DNA of 40,678 nt, from positions 1 to 40,678 of the forward strand of contig NZ_JAFMOS010000632.1 in the NCBI RefSeq assembly GCF_019049755.1. Direction: 5' to 3'. Below are positions 26,916 through 36,707 of this stretch, in pieces (position 1 is the stretch's first letter; each line of letters begins with the position of its first letter). A program made the position numbers and the translations under genes. The stretch comes from Rahnella perminowiae. GTDB lineage: Bacteria > Pseudomonadota > Gammaproteobacteria > Enterobacterales > Enterobacteriaceae. Under the pieces are notes generated by a model. The model did not search any database. It was not told where the DNA came from and worked only from the letters and a program-made list of their open reading frames with translations.

Positions 26916-27945
26916 CACTTTCATCCAGATTCATCAGTTCACGCACCACGCTGGTGGCATAACTGCCGGCCGGTAACCAGAATTTGAGTTCCAGAGTGAC
27001 ATCATCCCAGCGCTGCCACTGCATCTGCAACGGTTGCAGCATGATGGCACGTCGTGCCGGTTCGACTCGCTCGCGCTTGAGCAGCGACAGTAAATCTCCC
27101 TGATCCTTGAGACAGGCCTGTTCATAAACTTCGGCATCTTCGAGTGTGCCCAGCGGGCCATCACCCGGTAAAGGTGCCGTGATCATTAATTCACCGCTTT
27201 CAACACGCGGTAACAGCGACACGAACTCTTCGGCTTTCGCAACAAACCAGCTGCCACGGCCGCTGAGTTGCAGGGCATCGCCCAACATCGGCTCACGCAC
27301 GTAACCTTCAGCCAGACGCTGGCTGGCAACAATGTTGAACATCGCGCTACGGCTGGCGGAAAGATAGAAACTGCGCTTCGCACGTTCTTTGGGACGGGCT
27401 TCGTTGGTTGCCCACCGTTTCGCCTGCACCAGATTATTGCCGCCACGGCCAAAACGCTGGGTACCGAAATAGTTCGGTACGCCCTGCCGGGTGATTTTTT
27501 CCAGACGTGCTTCAACATCAGCAATATTGCTTAACTGTCGCAGCACCAGTGTAAATGCGTTGCCTTTCAGCGTGCCGATACGCATCTTTTTACGATGGCG
27601 CGAGACGCGGACAACTTCGCAGCCTTCGAGGTCAAACTGGCTTAAATCAGGGTCAGCTTTGCCCGGCAAATGCAGGCAAAACCATTGTTCCGTGACCGCA
27701 TGACGATCCTTGAGACCGGCATAACTGACGTCGCGCGGATGCACTTTGGCGAAACGCGCCAGTTGCTCCGCGACGAATTGGGTATTGCAGCCATTTTTGC
27801 GGATCCGCACCAACAGATGTTCACCTTCACCGTCCGGCTCAAAACCCAGATCCTCTTCGACGATAAAGTCTTCGGGATTGGCTTTCAGCTGACCGCTGGC
27901 GACAGGCTCACCCAGTAACCAGGTGAGACGGGACATATCTATCAT
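26896..27945 (-). CDS. truD: tRNA pseudouridine(13) synthase TruD
   Basis: A 349-residue enzyme, the length of E. coli TruD, that makes pseudouridine 13 in tRNA-Glu. The catalytic Asp is in [32 protein letters not shown] and [11 protein letters not shown] are further family motifs. I chose ATG 27945 ([14 protein letters not shown]), which matches the family start. It lies between ispF (19-base gap) and surE (overlap). Confidence 0.97.
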   Translation of the reverse strand: MIDMSRLTWLLGEPVASGQLKANPEDFIVEEDLGFEPDGEGEHLLVRIRKNGCNTQFVAEQLARFAKVHPRDVSYAGLKDRHAVTEQWFCLHLPGKADPDLSQFDLEGCEVVRVSRHRKKMRIGTLKGNAFTLVLRQLSNIADVEARLEKITRQGVPNYFGTQRFGRGGNNLVQAKRWATNEARPKERAKRSFYLSASRSAMFNIVASQRLAEGYVREPMLGDALQLSGRGSWFVAKAEEFVSLLPRVESGELMITAPLPGDGPLGTLEDAEVYEQACLKDQGDLLSLLKRERVEPARRAIMLQPLQMQWQRWDDVTLELKFWLPAGSYATSVVRELMNLDESDADITE

Positions 27946-27964
27946 GCGGTAATCTTCCACAACA

Positions 27965-28438
27965 TCATTCCTTAACCAGCAGGGCAACGGCTTCGCAGGC
28001 AATACCCTCGCCACGGCCGGTAAAGCCCAGTTGTTCGGTGGTCGTGGCTTTTACATTGACGTCATCCATATGACATTGCAGATCTTCGGCCAGAAACACA
28101 CGCATCTGCGGGATGTGCGGAGCCATTTTCGGTGCCTGTGCAATGATAGTGATATCCAGATTGCCCAGCTTGTAGCCTTTTGCTCGGATACGGCGGTACG
28201 CTTCGCGCAGCAGTTCGCGACTGTCAGCACCTTTGAATGCAGGATCCGTATCCGGGAAAAGCTTGCCGATATCTCCCAGCGCAGCCGCGCCAAGCAGCGC
28301 GTCAGTTGCCGCGTGCAAGGCAACATCGCCATCTGAATGCGCCAGTAAACCCAGCGGATAAGGGATACGCACACCACCGATCACCAGCGGGCCTTCTCCG
28401 CCAAACTTATGGACATCAAAACCGTGACCGATACGCAT
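27965..28438 (-). CDS. ispF: 2-C-methyl-D-erythritol 2,4-cyclodiphosphate synthase
   Basis: A 157-residue trimeric enzyme of the MEP isoprenoid pathway that cyclises CDP-methylerythritol 2-phosphate with loss of CMP. The zinc ligands are D8 and H10 (GHGFDVHKF) and H42 ([14 protein letters not shown]). It ends LLVKE. Its start overlaps the ispD stop by one base (TAATG), showing translational coupling. Confidence 0.98.
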   Translation of the reverse strand: MRIGHGFDVHKFGGEGPLVIGGVRIPYPLGLLAHSDGDVALHAATDALLGAAALGDIGKLFPDTDPAFKGADSRELLREAYRRIRAKGYKLGNLDITIIAQAPKMAPHIPQMRVFLAEDLQCHMDDVNVKATTTEQLGFTGRGEGIACEAVALLVKE

Positions 28439-29157
28439 TATGCGTTTTCCTCCTGGGATAAGCGGGTTAAATAGAATTCAGCCAGGGCCAGATCTTCTGG
28501 TCTGGTGACTTTGATATTATCGGCCCGTGCCGGGATCAGCAAAGGATGAAAACCGCAATATTCCATTGCAGAGGCTTCATCTGTGACCACCGCACCTTCA
28601 TTGAGTGCACGGCGCAGGCAGGTTTTCAATAATTCGAGCGGAAAAAACTGCGGCGTCAGCGCATGCCACAGATCCTGACGATCCACTGTATGTGCAATTG
28701 CTGCCAGACCGGGTTCACCGCGCTTCATGGTGTCACGCACCGGCGCGGCGAGGATCCCGCCGATTTTGCTGGTGGTGGCAATCGCCAGCAGATTATTAAG
28801 ATCATCAGGATGCAGGCACGGGCGCGCAGCGTCATGCACCAGCACCCAGCCGTTATCTCCGGCAACATCCAGCCCGGCCATAACCGATTCAGCCCGTTCA
28901 GCACCGCCTGCCACCACGCGGATACGCGGATCGCTGGCAATGGGAAGTTGGGCGAACTGCGTGTCGTGCGGACTAAGCGCCACGATAACCTGACGGACGC
29001 TGCCGCTTTGCAGCAGTGCATAAATTGAATGTTCTATCAGCGTCTTACCGCCGACAGAAAGGTATTGTTTGGGGCATTCGGCCTGCATACGGCTGCCAAT
29101 ACCGGCAGCCGGTAACACAGCGATGACCTCTGGAAGGGAAACTGCGGTATGGCTCAT
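28438..29157 (-). CDS. ispD: 2-C-methyl-D-erythritol 4-phosphate cytidylyltransferase
   Basis: A 239-residue enzyme that couples CTP with MEP in the isoprenoid pathway. The nucleotide-binding start is [37 protein letters not shown] and TDEASAMEY are active-site motifs. It lies two bases after ftsB and overlaps ispF, forming ftsB-ispD-ispF-truD-surE-pcm. Confidence 0.97.
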   Translation of the reverse strand: MSHTAVSLPEVIAVLPAAGIGSRMQAECPKQYLSVGGKTLIEHSIYALLQSGSVRQVIVALSPHDTQFAQLPIASDPRIRVVAGGAERAESVMAGLDVAGDNGWVLVHDAARPCLHPDDLNNLLAIATTSKIGGILAAPVRDTMKRGEPGLAAIAHTVDRQDLWHALTPQFFPLELLKTCLRRALNEGAVVTDEASAMEYCGFHPLLIPARADNIKVTRPEDLALAEFYLTRLSQEENA

Positions 29158-29159
29158 GG

Positions 29160-29480
29160 CTATTGATTCAGGTTGTTTTGCGAAACGGTGCTGCCCGGCG
29201 CACGTTTATTGTCAGGCACCAGACGATAGAAAGTCTCGCCGGGTTTAATCATGCCCAGTTCGTTGCGTGCACGTTCTTCGATCGCTTCCTGACCGCCGTT
29301 TAAATCGTCGATTTCTGCGAAAAGTTGATCATTACGTGATTTCAGTTTGCCGTTATTAACTTGTTGCACCTGAACGTCATCATTTACACGTACATAATCG
29401 TGAATACCATTCTTACCCAGCCACAGCGAATACTGTAGCCAGCCAAGTAAAATCAGTAATAGCAGTGTTAGTTTGCCCAT
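29160..29480 (-). CDS. ftsB: Cell division protein FtsB
   Basis: A 106-residue bitopic protein: one membrane helix at residues 2-20 ([22 protein letters not shown]), then a periplasmic coiled coil ([25 protein letters not shown]) and the conserved [18 protein letters not shown]. It forms the FtsQLB complex that activates septal peptidoglycan synthesis. The length matches the family. It is the first gene of the cluster; the 167-base gap to ygbE shows no gene. Confidence 0.96.
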   Translation of the reverse strand: MGKLTLLLLILLGWLQYSLWLGKNGIHDYVRVNDDVQVQQVNNGKLKSRNDQLFAEIDDLNGGQEAIEERARNELGMIKPGETFYRLVPDNKRAPGSTVSQNNLNQ

Positions 29481-29647
29481 CCCCGCCCCCTAAAAAAGCT
29501 GGACAATCATCCCACAACTTTCCCTCTGACTCCACTGTGGCAAGGTAATTGCCAGTGAGAATCAGACTTACGCACGCAATTATGGGTGAGAATGACACAA
29601 TGGGTTACATCGTGAAGGGAATTTGCCGGGAAAACCGCCAGAAAAAA

Positions 29648-30028
29648 TCACCAGCCAGACAAGAATGAGAAGACGGTCCAAAACATGCCAATCACACAGA
29701 TGCCGCTGGCGGCCGAGGTTTTGAACCAGCCACCGCGAAAGAACATGCTTAACGCAATGCCTATCAGTACGGAAACGGGCATCAGCGCCAGGAAGAACGG
29801 CCAGGTGTAAAGCAGGAAAAAAAGGGTATTAGAACCATAAACCAGAAAAGGGATCGCAAACGCCAGCCAGTAGAAGACAAAACCGATAAACCCACCCTGC
29901 ATGGAATAGGACGGTTCTTCGGTATCTGCACTGTCTGTTGTCGTGATCGGCGCACGTGTCCGGAGGCTGATCTCCCCGGTACGATCGACGCGGTTCCGGC
30001 TGACAAGTCTGCTCAATAACGCCTGCAT
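29648..30028 (-). CDS. ygbE: YgbE-type DUF3561 inner-membrane protein
   Basis: A 126-residue protein with a polar N-terminus (residues 1-40) and three hydrophobic helices (about 43-60, 64-88 and 100-122). The core FLVYGSNTLFFLLYTWPFFLALMP, read in parts, matches E. coli YgbE, which lies in the same place between cysC and ftsB. Function is unknown. I chose ATG 30028, which has AGGGA upstream; it is about 20 residues longer than E. coli YgbE at the N-terminus. Confidence 0.9.
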   Translation of the reverse strand: MQALLSRLVSRNRVDRTGEISLRTRAPITTTDSADTEEPSYSMQGGFIGFVFYWLAFAIPFLVYGSNTLFFLLYTWPFFLALMPVSVLIGIALSMFFRGGWFKTSAASGICVIGMFWTVFSFLSGW

Positions 30029-30087
30029 AGTTGATCCCTGTATTTCAGTGTAAACCGGCACGCTCTGTGGCGTTTGGCCGGTAACAT

Positions 30088-30711
30088 TCAGGGATTGATA
30101 ATAGCGCGCTGGCGCATCACTTCTAATAATTGAGGCACCAATTGTGTTACCAATTGTTCACCATCAAGATGCACATCCGGGGTCTCCGGCGGCTGATATT
30201 CTGCGTCGATACCGGTGAAGTTTTTCAGTTCACCCGCACGGGCCTTTTTATATAAACCTTTCGGATCACGTGCCTCACAGATAGCCAGCGGCGTATCCAC
30301 AAATATCTCAACAAACTGACCGTTTTCCAGCAAATCACGCACCATGTCACGCTCGGCGCGGTGAGGTGAAATGAACGCCGTCAGCACGACCAGCCCGGCA
30401 TCCACCATCAGTTTTGCCACCTCACCCACGCGACGAATATTTTCGCGCCTGTCGTCATCGGTAAAGCCCAGATCACGGCACAGCCCGTGGCGGACATTAT
30501 CACCATCGAGCAGATAAGTGCTGACCCCCTGCCGGTGCAGCGCTTGCTCGAGCGCACCGGCCACGGTGGATTTCCCTGAGCCCGAAAGCCCGGTAAACCA
30601 CAGCACCGCACCGCGATGACCCTGCTGCTTTTCACGATCCGCACGTGTCACCGCGTGCGGATGCCAGACAACGTTGTCATCTTTACGTAAAGCGCCATCC
30701 GGTGACACCAT
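30088..30711 (-). CDS. cysC: Adenylyl-sulfate (APS) kinase
   Basis: A 207-residue kinase that phosphorylates APS to PAPS. The P-loop is GLSGSGKST (41-49); DGDNVRHGL, the phosphorylated Ser in [11 protein letters not shown], and [25 protein letters not shown] follow. ATG 30711 starts one base after the cysN stop; a GTG at 30723 inside cysN is an alternative. It is the last of the cysG-cysD-cysN-cysC series, which is probably one CysB-controlled operon. Confidence 0.97.
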   Translation of the reverse strand: MVSPDGALRKDDNVVWHPHAVTRADREKQQGHRGAVLWFTGLSGSGKSTVAGALEQALHRQGVSTYLLDGDNVRHGLCRDLGFTDDDRRENIRRVGEVAKLMVDAGLVVLTAFISPHRAERDMVRDLLENGQFVEIFVDTPLAICEARDPKGLYKKARAGELKNFTGIDAEYQPPETPDVHLDGEQLVTQLVPQLLEVMRQRAIINP

Positions 30712-30712
30712 C

Positions 30713-32140
30713 TTATTTACCACCCAGTAAATCGCGTGCGCCCCAGTGCGGGAAGTGACGGCAAACCAGGCTGTTCAGTTCCAGCTCAAATGCGCTGTAT
30801 TTATCCGACTCCTGATACACCTGTTCAATCGCCTCACGCACCAGACCGGCTCCGACAGTGACGTTGGTCAGACGATCGATAAAAATCATGCCGCCGGTCA
30901 CCGCGTTGCTCTGATAGCTATCCAGCACCAGAGGTTCGTCGAAGGCCAGTTCCACCAGTCCGATACCATTAAGTGGCAGATTTTCAACCACACGCTGAGT
31001 CAGTGAGTTAATTTCAACCTGATATTCGATATTCTCAACACGCGCACGGGCTTTCTTACCCCCGACTTTAATGTCATAGCTTTGACCGACGCTCAGTGGC
31101 TGCTCAGCCATCCACACAACATCGACTTTGGCATGTTGTACCGGTTTAACCGTTTCTTGCGCATCAACCAGCGTGTCGCCACGGCTGATATCACGTTCAT
31201 CGGCCAGCACCAGCGTAATGGCATCACCCGCCCAGGCTTCCTGTAAATCACCGTCGAAGGTCACAATGCGTGCCACGGTAGATTCCACACCCGATGGCAA
31301 CACTTTCACCTTCTGGCCAACACGCACTGAACCCGATGCCAGCGTTCCCGCATAGCCGCGAAAATCGAGGTTCGGGCGGTTAACATACTGCACCGGGAAG
31401 CGCATCGGTTGCTGTTCACGGATGTTAATAACGTTGACCGTTTCCAGTACGTCGAGCAGAGTCGGGCCGGTGTACCAACTCATTTTATCTCCCGGCGTGG
31501 CGACGTTGTCGCCTTCCAGGGCAGAAAGCGGTACAAATTTGATGTCCAGATCGGTCGGCAGTTGCTGAGCGAAATCCAGATAATCCTGTTTGAATTGCTC
31601 GTAAACCGTTTCGCTGTAATCCACCAGATCCATTTTGTTGACGGCTACCACCAGATGACGGATCCCGAGCAATGTCGCAATAAAGCTGTGACGGCGGGTT
31701 TGATCCAGCACGCCTTTACGGGCGTCGATCAGCAGGATCGCCAGATCACAAGTCGATGCACCGGTCGCCATATTACGGGTGTACTGTTCGTGCCCCGGGG
31801 TATCGGCAATGATGAATTTACGTTTCTCGGTAGAGAAATAACGGTATGCCACATCAATGGTAATACCCTGCTCGCGTTCGGCCTGCAAGCCATCCACCAG
31901 CAGTGCCAGATCGAGTTTTTCACCCTGTGTTCCGTGACGTTTGCTGTCGTTATGTAGTGAAGATAACTGATCTTCGTAGATCTGACGGGTGTCATGCAGC
32001 AGGCGTCCGATTAAGGTACTTTTGCCATCATCGACGCTGCCGCAGGTCAGAAAGCGCAGCAGGCTTTTGTGTTGCTGAGCGTGCAGGTAAGCTTCAACGC
32101 CGCCCTGCTCCGCGATTTGTTGTGCAATTGCGTTATTCAT
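30713..32140 (-). CDS. cysN: Sulfate adenylyltransferase subunit 1 (GTPase)
   Basis: A 475-residue elongation-factor-like GTPase whose GTP hydrolysis drives APS synthesis by CysD. G motifs: GSVDDGKST (34-42), [17 protein letters not shown] and NKMDLVDYS. It is a stand-alone CysN, not a CysNC fusion, since cysC follows as a separate gene. ATG 32140 gives the E. coli length; the upstream extension overlaps cysD out of frame and is not real. Confidence 0.98.
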   Translation of the reverse strand: MNNAIAQQIAEQGGVEAYLHAQQHKSLLRFLTCGSVDDGKSTLIGRLLHDTRQIYEDQLSSLHNDSKRHGTQGEKLDLALLVDGLQAEREQGITIDVAYRYFSTEKRKFIIADTPGHEQYTRNMATGASTCDLAILLIDARKGVLDQTRRHSFIATLLGIRHLVVAVNKMDLVDYSETVYEQFKQDYLDFAQQLPTDLDIKFVPLSALEGDNVATPGDKMSWYTGPTLLDVLETVNVINIREQQPMRFPVQYVNRPNLDFRGYAGTLASGSVRVGQKVKVLPSGVESTVARIVTFDGDLQEAWAGDAITLVLADERDISRGDTLVDAQETVKPVQHAKVDVVWMAEQPLSVGQSYDIKVGGKKARARVENIEYQVEINSLTQRVVENLPLNGIGLVELAFDEPLVLDSYQSNAVTGGMIFIDRLTNVTVGAGLVREAIEQVYQESDKYSAFELELNSLVCRHFPHWGARDLLGGK

Positions 32141-32153
32141 TAGCTGCGGCTCC

Positions 32154-33062
32154 TTAGAAATACCCTTGACGCTTTTTAAGTTCCATCGACCCGGCCTGAT
32201 CACGGTCGATCGCGCGTCCCTGGCGTTCACTGGTGGTCGACACCAACATCTCTTCGATGATCTCCGGCAGCGTCTGAGCTTCGGATTCAACAGCCCCGGT
32301 CAGCGGCCAGCAACCCAATGTGCGGAAACGCACCATTTTCTTCTCGATCACTTCACCCGGTTGCAGATCGATACGATCGTCATCCACCATCAGTAACATA
32401 CCGTCACGCTCCAGCACCGGACGTGGCGCGGCCAGATATAACGGAACAATCTCAATATTTTCCAGATAGATGTACTGCCAGATATCCAGCTCAGTCCAGT
32501 TGGAGAGCGGAAACACGCGGATGCTTTCACCTTTGTTAATCTGGCCGTTGTAGTTATGCCACAACTCAGGGCGCTGATTTTTGGGATCCCAGCGGTGGAA
32601 GCGGTCACGGAACGAATAGATACGTTCTTTGGCACGGGATTTTTCTTCGTCACGGCGCGCGCCGCCGAAAGCGGCATCAAAGCCGTATTTATTCAGCGCC
32701 TGTTTCAGACCTTCGGTTTTCATGATATCCGTATGTTTCGCGCTGCCGTGCACGAACGGGTTGATGCCCATCGCCACACCTTCCGGGTTTTTATGCACCA
32801 GCAGCTCAAAGCCGTAATTCTTCGCCGTGCGGTCGCGGAATTCATACATTTCGCGGAATTTCCAGCCGGTATCCACATGCAGCAGCGGGAAGGGCAAGGT
32901 TCCCGGGAAGAAGGCTTTGCGTGCCAGATGCAGCATCACCGAGGAATCTTTCCCGATGGAATACATCATCACCGGGTTGGCGAATTCAGCAGCCACTTCA
33001 CGGATGATATGGATACTCTCCGCCTCCAGTTGCCGCAAATGAGTCAGTCGTTTTTCGTCCAT
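32154..33062 (-). CDS. cysD: Sulfate adenylyltransferase subunit 2
   Basis: A 302-residue PP-loop enzyme that adenylates sulfate with ATP to form APS. The PP-loop is [32 protein letters not shown] and [17 protein letters not shown] are family motifs, and it ends [10 protein letters not shown]. It pairs with CysN 13 bases downstream and lies 10 bases after cysG. Confidence 0.98.
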   Translation of the reverse strand: MDEKRLTHLRQLEAESIHIIREVAAEFANPVMMYSIGKDSSVMLHLARKAFFPGTLPFPLLHVDTGWKFREMYEFRDRTAKNYGFELLVHKNPEGVAMGINPFVHGSAKHTDIMKTEGLKQALNKYGFDAAFGGARRDEEKSRAKERIYSFRDRFHRWDPKNQRPELWHNYNGQINKGESIRVFPLSNWTELDIWQYIYLENIEIVPLYLAAPRPVLERDGMLLMVDDDRIDLQPGEVIEKKMVRFRTLGCWPLTGAVESEAQTLPEIIEEMLVSTTSERQGRAIDRDQAGSMELKKRQGYF

Positions 33063-33072
33063 AACAGATCCT

Positions 33073-34497
33073 TTAAGCCAAATTCACAACCGACGGGCGT
33101 TGGGTGCCGTCAGTCTCAGGATGATGCCCAAACCAGGCCAGTTGCTGATGAAGTGACACCACTTCACCAATCACCAGTAACGCCGGCGTCGGCGCCTGTT
33201 GAGCCAGATGTTCAAGATTATCGAGTGTTCCGGTCAGCACCTGCTGATCAGAACGTGTTCCCCGTCCGATGACCGCAACGGGTGTATGCGCTGCGCGACC
33301 ATGAGCGATCAATTGCTGGCTGATTTCTGCCGCTTTAAGCGTGCCCATGTAAATCGCCAATGTCTGCTGGCCTTTCGCGAGAGTCTCCCACTGCACGCCG
33401 TTATTTTCCGGGCGGCAATGCCCTGTCACGAAGATCACGCTCTGTGCATAATCGCGGTGCGTCAGCGGGATCCCGGCATAAGCTGTCGCGCCGGCAGCAG
33501 CGGTTACGCCAGGCACAACCTGGAAAGGAATACCCGCCGACTGCACTGCCTGTAATTCTTCGCCGCCGCGTCCAAAAATAAACGGATCACCGCCTTTGAG
33601 GCGCACGACTTTTTTCCCCTGCTGCGCCAGTTCGACCAGCAGACGGTTGGTTTCTTCCTGCGCAACAGAATGGCTGCCCGCACGTTTACCCACACAAATC
33701 TTGTCCGCATCGCGGCGCACTAAATCCAGCACTTCTTCGCTGACCAGGTGGTCGTAAAGCACCACATCAGCCTGCTGCATCACCTGCAGCCCGCGAAGGG
33801 TGAGCAATCCTGCATCACCGGGCCCGGCACCGACCAGCGTGACATGTCCGCTATGCGAGATGTCTTCCGCATTTTCTAACTGTTGTTGCAGTGCCCGTTC
33901 TGCTTCTGCGAGCTTTCCCGCAGAAGCGAGGCTGGCAAAGCGTCCGGCAAATGCATGCTCCCAAAAACGACGACGTGAACGCATGGAGCTGAACTGCGCT
34001 TTCACATTTTCACGCCAGCGTCCGGCGATATCGGCCATTTGCCCCAGGCTGTTCGGCAACAGAGTTTCCAGCTTCTCGCGCAGCATTCTGGCGAGTACCG
34101 GTGCTTTACCGCTGGAAGAAATCGCCACCACAATCGGCGAACGGTCGACAATCGAAGGGAAAATGAAAGAGCATTTCGGCTGATCATCAACCACGTTAGC
34201 CAGCACATGTCGCAGATTAGCTTGCTCAAAAACTTCAGCATTCAGCGCAGCGTCGTCTGTAGCGGCAATCACCAGAAAGACATCGTCGAGCTGTTCCGGC
34301 AAAAATGCCTGTGCTGACCAGCTAATTTCGGCGGCCTGTCTGCGTTGTTCCAGCTCGGGAGAAAGTGCCTGTGCGACTATCCGTACTTGCGCACCCGCCC
34401 GCAGGAGAAGATCGATTTTGCGGGCAGCGACTTCGCCACCCCCAACAACCAGAACAGGGCGTTGTTTTAGGTCGGCAAATATTGGTAGATAGTCCAC
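33073..34497 (-). CDS. cysG: Siroheme synthase CysG (trifunctional)
   Basis: A 474-residue enzyme that converts uroporphyrinogen III to siroheme, the cofactor of CysI. The N-terminal NAD-dependent dehydrogenase/ferrochelatase part (1 to about 205) has [18 protein letters not shown] and [18 protein letters not shown]. The C-terminal AdoMet methyltransferase part (about 215-457) has [41 protein letters not shown] and TGH. The start is GTG 34497 with AAGG upstream. In E. coli cysG belongs to the nirBDC operon; here it heads the cysDNC operon. Confidence 0.96.
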   Translation of the reverse strand: MDYLPIFADLKQRPVLVVGGGEVAARKIDLLLRAGAQVRIVAQALSPELEQRRQAAEISWSAQAFLPEQLDDVFLVIAATDDAALNAEVFEQANLRHVLANVVDDQPKCSFIFPSIVDRSPIVVAISSSGKAPVLARMLREKLETLLPNSLGQMADIAGRWRENVKAQFSSMRSRRRFWEHAFAGRFASLASAGKLAEAERALQQQLENAEDISHSGHVTLVGAGPGDAGLLTLRGLQVMQQADVVLYDHLVSEEVLDLVRRDADKICVGKRAGSHSVAQEETNRLLVELAQQGKKVVRLKGGDPFIFGRGGEELQAVQSAGIPFQVVPGVTAAAGATAYAGIPLTHRDYAQSVIFVTGHCRPENNGVQWETLAKGQQTLAIYMGTLKAAEISQQLIAHGRAAHTPVAVIGRGTRSDQQVLTGTLDNLEHLAQQAPTPALLVIGEVVSLHQQLAWFGHHPETDGTQRPSVVNLA

Positions 34498-34748
34498 GAA
34501 AGCCTTAAATGATTATCAGGATTAATAAACAAACTATACGTGCAGGCAATAATTGATCTGAAATGACGAAAAAGAATGATTAGTTACTAAATGGAATATA
34601 GCCCGGCAAAAAGAGCGGTTTGGGATAACGGGAAATTGTCTAATCGCGCAGACAATCGCATACTGTATGCCCCAGAAAGACCGCCACACGCGGCCTGTTG
34701 TTTGATTGCCTTCCGGTCGTATTGACCGGCAAATAAGGATTTTTGGCT
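34498..34748. promoter_or_regulatory. Divergent cysG / iap control region
   Basis: No gene is present. For cysG, a -10 TATAGT lies on the minus strand at 34534-34539 without a good -35, as expected for a CysB-activated promoter. Symmetric elements include TTAGTTACTAA (34580-34590), ATTGTCT-N8-AGACAAT (34635-34656), GCATACTGTATGC (34658-34670) and, just before the iap ribosome-binding site, the hairpin CCGGTC-GTATT-GACCGG (34713-34729). CysB sites are loosely defined, so none can be assigned. Confidence 0.55.
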
Positions 34749-35786
34749 ATGTTTTCTTTTTCACGCATGAAACAGACGCTGCTGGCGCTGAGCCTGAGCG
34801 GTGTCTGTATGGGTCATGCGATGGCGTCATCCGTCCCGCTTCCGGCGATGGGTATGATCGCCAGTCAGCAAATTCGCCATATCGCGACTTATTTCCCCGG
34901 GCGCATGGCCGGCAGCCCGGCAGAGCTGATCGCGGCGGATTATCTGAACCAGCAATTCAACAAATTAGGCTATAAGAGCGATTTACGTGGCTTCGATACC
35001 CGTTATCTTTACACCAGCAATACGGGGAAAAAGAACTGGCAAAATATTCACGCCACGTCGGTGATTGCCGCTCGTGCCGGTGAAGTACCACAACAAATCA
35101 TCGTGATGGCGCATTTAGATACCTATGTGCCGCAAAGTGACAATGATACCAACCACAATCTCGGCGGCCTGACGTTGCAGGGTGTCGATGACAACGCCTC
35201 CGGCGTCGGTGTGATGCTTGAGCTGGCCGAACGCATGCAGGCCATCCCGACACACTATAGCCTGCGTTTCGTGGCACTGAGCGCGGAAGAAACCGGCGCT
35301 AAAGGTGCGGAAGACTTTGTAAACCGGATGAGCGCTGAAGAGAAGAAAAATACGCTGCTGGTGATCAACATGGATTCGCTGATCACCGGCGACCGGTTGT
35401 ATTTCAATAGCGGCGAGAATACTTCAGTGGCTGTGGCGAAACTGACCCGGATTAAGGCGCTGAGTATTGCCCGCAGTCTGGGTATTCCGGCACAAAGCCA
35501 TGAAGGCACACATTGCTGCGATGGCATAAAAGCGCTGGATGACGCGCACCTGCCGCTGCTGAATGTGACGGCGACTAACTTTGCGCTGGGTAAGAAAGAC
35601 GGCGTGCAGCAACGTGCGATCACCCGCCACTTCCCGCTGGGCAACACCCGTTATCAGAGCCAGTTTGATAGTCTGCAATATCTCGATAAAGCGTTGCCGG
35701 GCCGCATTGAGAAGCGCTCGCGCGACACGGTAAAAGTGTTATTCCCGCTGCTGAAGGATCTGGCAAAACCGGCAAAACACGCCTGA
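34749..35786 (+). CDS. iap: Iap-type aminopeptidase (alkaline phosphatase isozyme conversion)
   Basis: A 345-residue exported M28-family metallopeptidase, the length of E. coli Iap. The signal peptide covers about residues 1-26 (basic start, LLALSLSGVCMG, then GHAMA). Zinc-site motifs are MAHLDTY, DDNASGVGVMLELAE, SAEETGAKG and NMDSL. Iap trims N-terminal residues of alkaline phosphatase in the E. coli periplasm. I chose ATG 34749, nine bases after AAGGAT; a TTG six bases earlier is less likely. It keeps its E. coli neighbour cysH, but without the CRISPR-cas locus in between. Confidence 0.93.
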   Translation: MFSFSRMKQTLLALSLSGVCMGHAMASSVPLPAMGMIASQQIRHIATYFPGRMAGSPAELIAADYLNQQFNKLGYKSDLRGFDTRYLYTSNTGKKNWQNIHATSVIAARAGEVPQQIIVMAHLDTYVPQSDNDTNHNLGGLTLQGVDDNASGVGVMLELAERMQAIPTHYSLRFVALSAEETGAKGAEDFVNRMSAEEKKNTLLVINMDSLITGDRLYFNSGENTSVAVAKLTRIKALSIARSLGIPAQSHEGTHCCDGIKALDDAHLPLLNVTATNFALGKKDGVQQRAITRHFPLGNTRYQSQFDSLQYLDKALPGRIEKRSRDTVKVLFPLLKDLAKPAKHA

Positions 35787-35822
35787 TTAACTAGGGGTAA
35801 TTGAGACGCTAATAACAGGAAT

Positions 35823-35943
35823 CCCCTAAATAATTCGGGTTGCAGGCAGGCGGCAAGCGAAGAAGTCCCGATGAGCTGACATGAGTCAGTGATTCGGGCG
35901 ACTGAACGCAGCCAACGCATCTGCAACCCGAAGTATGACGGGG
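35823..35943. repeat. ERIC-like repeat, copy 1 (between iap and cysH)
   Basis: A 121-base imperfect palindrome: outer ends CCCC and GGGG, arms TTCGGGTTGCAG (left) and CTGCAACCCGAA (right), and a centre GAGCTGAC...GTCAGTGATTCGGGCGA. The centre and the end (ACGCAGCCAACGC... GAAGTATGACGGGG) follow the enterobacterial intergenic repeat consensus (ERIC/IRU, about 127 bp). It ends two bases before the cysH stop codon. It fills most of the iap-cysH gap and may fold into a long hairpin in the cysH mRNA tail. Confidence 0.8.
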
Positions 35944-35945
35944 AT

Positions 35946-36683
35946 TTATTCGTGCAGGCCGCATTCGCGTTTGAGTCCGAAGAATCGCGTATCCTCTTCC
36001 TTCATCCCTTCTTCCCATTTTTTCGTCGTATGCGTGTCACCGACGGAAAGATAGCCCTGATCCCACAGCGGGTGATAGCTCAGGCCGTTGTCTTGCAGAT
36101 AACGGAAAATCTGACGGTTATCCCAGTCAATAATTGGCAGGATTTTAAACACCCCACGTTGTACCGCCAGCACCGGCAGATGCGCACGGCTGCCGGATTG
36201 CTCACGACGCAGACCGGCGAACCAGGTCTGCACACCCAGCGTCTGAATCGCCCGATTCATTGGCTCGACTTTGTTGATGTGGTTGTATTTTTCGATACCC
36301 TCAACGCCCTGCTCCCACAGTTTGCCGTAACGCGCTTCCTGCCAGGCAGCCGAGTGTTCAGCGCGGAATACCTGCAGGTTCAGGTTTAGCTGTTCAGTTA
36401 ACGTATCAATAAACTGATACGTCTCCGGAAACAGATAACCGGTATCGGTCAGGATCACCGGAATGTCCGGTTTTTGCTGAGTGACTAAATGCAGACAGAC
36501 CGCCGCCTGAATGCCGAAGCTGGAAGACAGCGCGAATTCGCCGGGCATGTTTTCCAGCGCCCATTGCACACGCTCCTGCGCGGACAGTTTCTCCAGGCTG
36601 ACGTTAATTTCCGCCAGCGCCATAGATTGTCCGGACTTCGGCATGTCATTCAGTTCAGCCAGAGTAAGATTCAGCAAACTCAT
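35946..36683 (-). CDS. cysH: PAPS reductase (phosphoadenosine phosphosulfate reductase)
   Basis: A 245-residue thioredoxin-dependent enzyme that reduces PAPS to sulfite. PP-loop-type [13 protein letters not shown] is followed by [10 protein letters not shown] and [13 protein letters not shown]; the C-terminal catalytic motif is ECGLHE with Cys 241. Only the catalytic Cys is present and no Cys pair for a 4Fe-4S cluster, so it is of the PAPS, not APS, type, consistent with cysC. ATG 36683 has TGGAGG upstream. It is the last gene of cysJIH, 24 bases after cysI. Confidence 0.97.
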   Translation of the reverse strand: MSLLNLTLAELNDMPKSGQSMALAEINVSLEKLSAQERVQWALENMPGEFALSSSFGIQAAVCLHLVTQQKPDIPVILTDTGYLFPETYQFIDTLTEQLNLNLQVFRAEHSAAWQEARYGKLWEQGVEGIEKYNHINKVEPMNRAIQTLGVQTWFAGLRREQSGSRAHLPVLAVQRGVFKILPIIDWDNRQIFRYLQDNGLSYHPLWDQGYLSVGDTHTTKKWEEGMKEEDTRFFGLKRECGLHE

Positions 36684-36707
36684 ATTGCCTCCAGTCGGTT
36701 ATCGCGC

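Noticed and set aside
34658-34670. LexA box (contains TACTGTATG) upstream of iap
   Set aside because: The palindrome GCATACTGTATGC lacks the second ACAG half-site at the right spacing, so it does not fit a LexA operator.
35787-35945. CRISPR array at the usual iap-cysH site
   Set aside because: No regularly spaced direct repeats are present; the interval contains a single ERIC-like palindrome.
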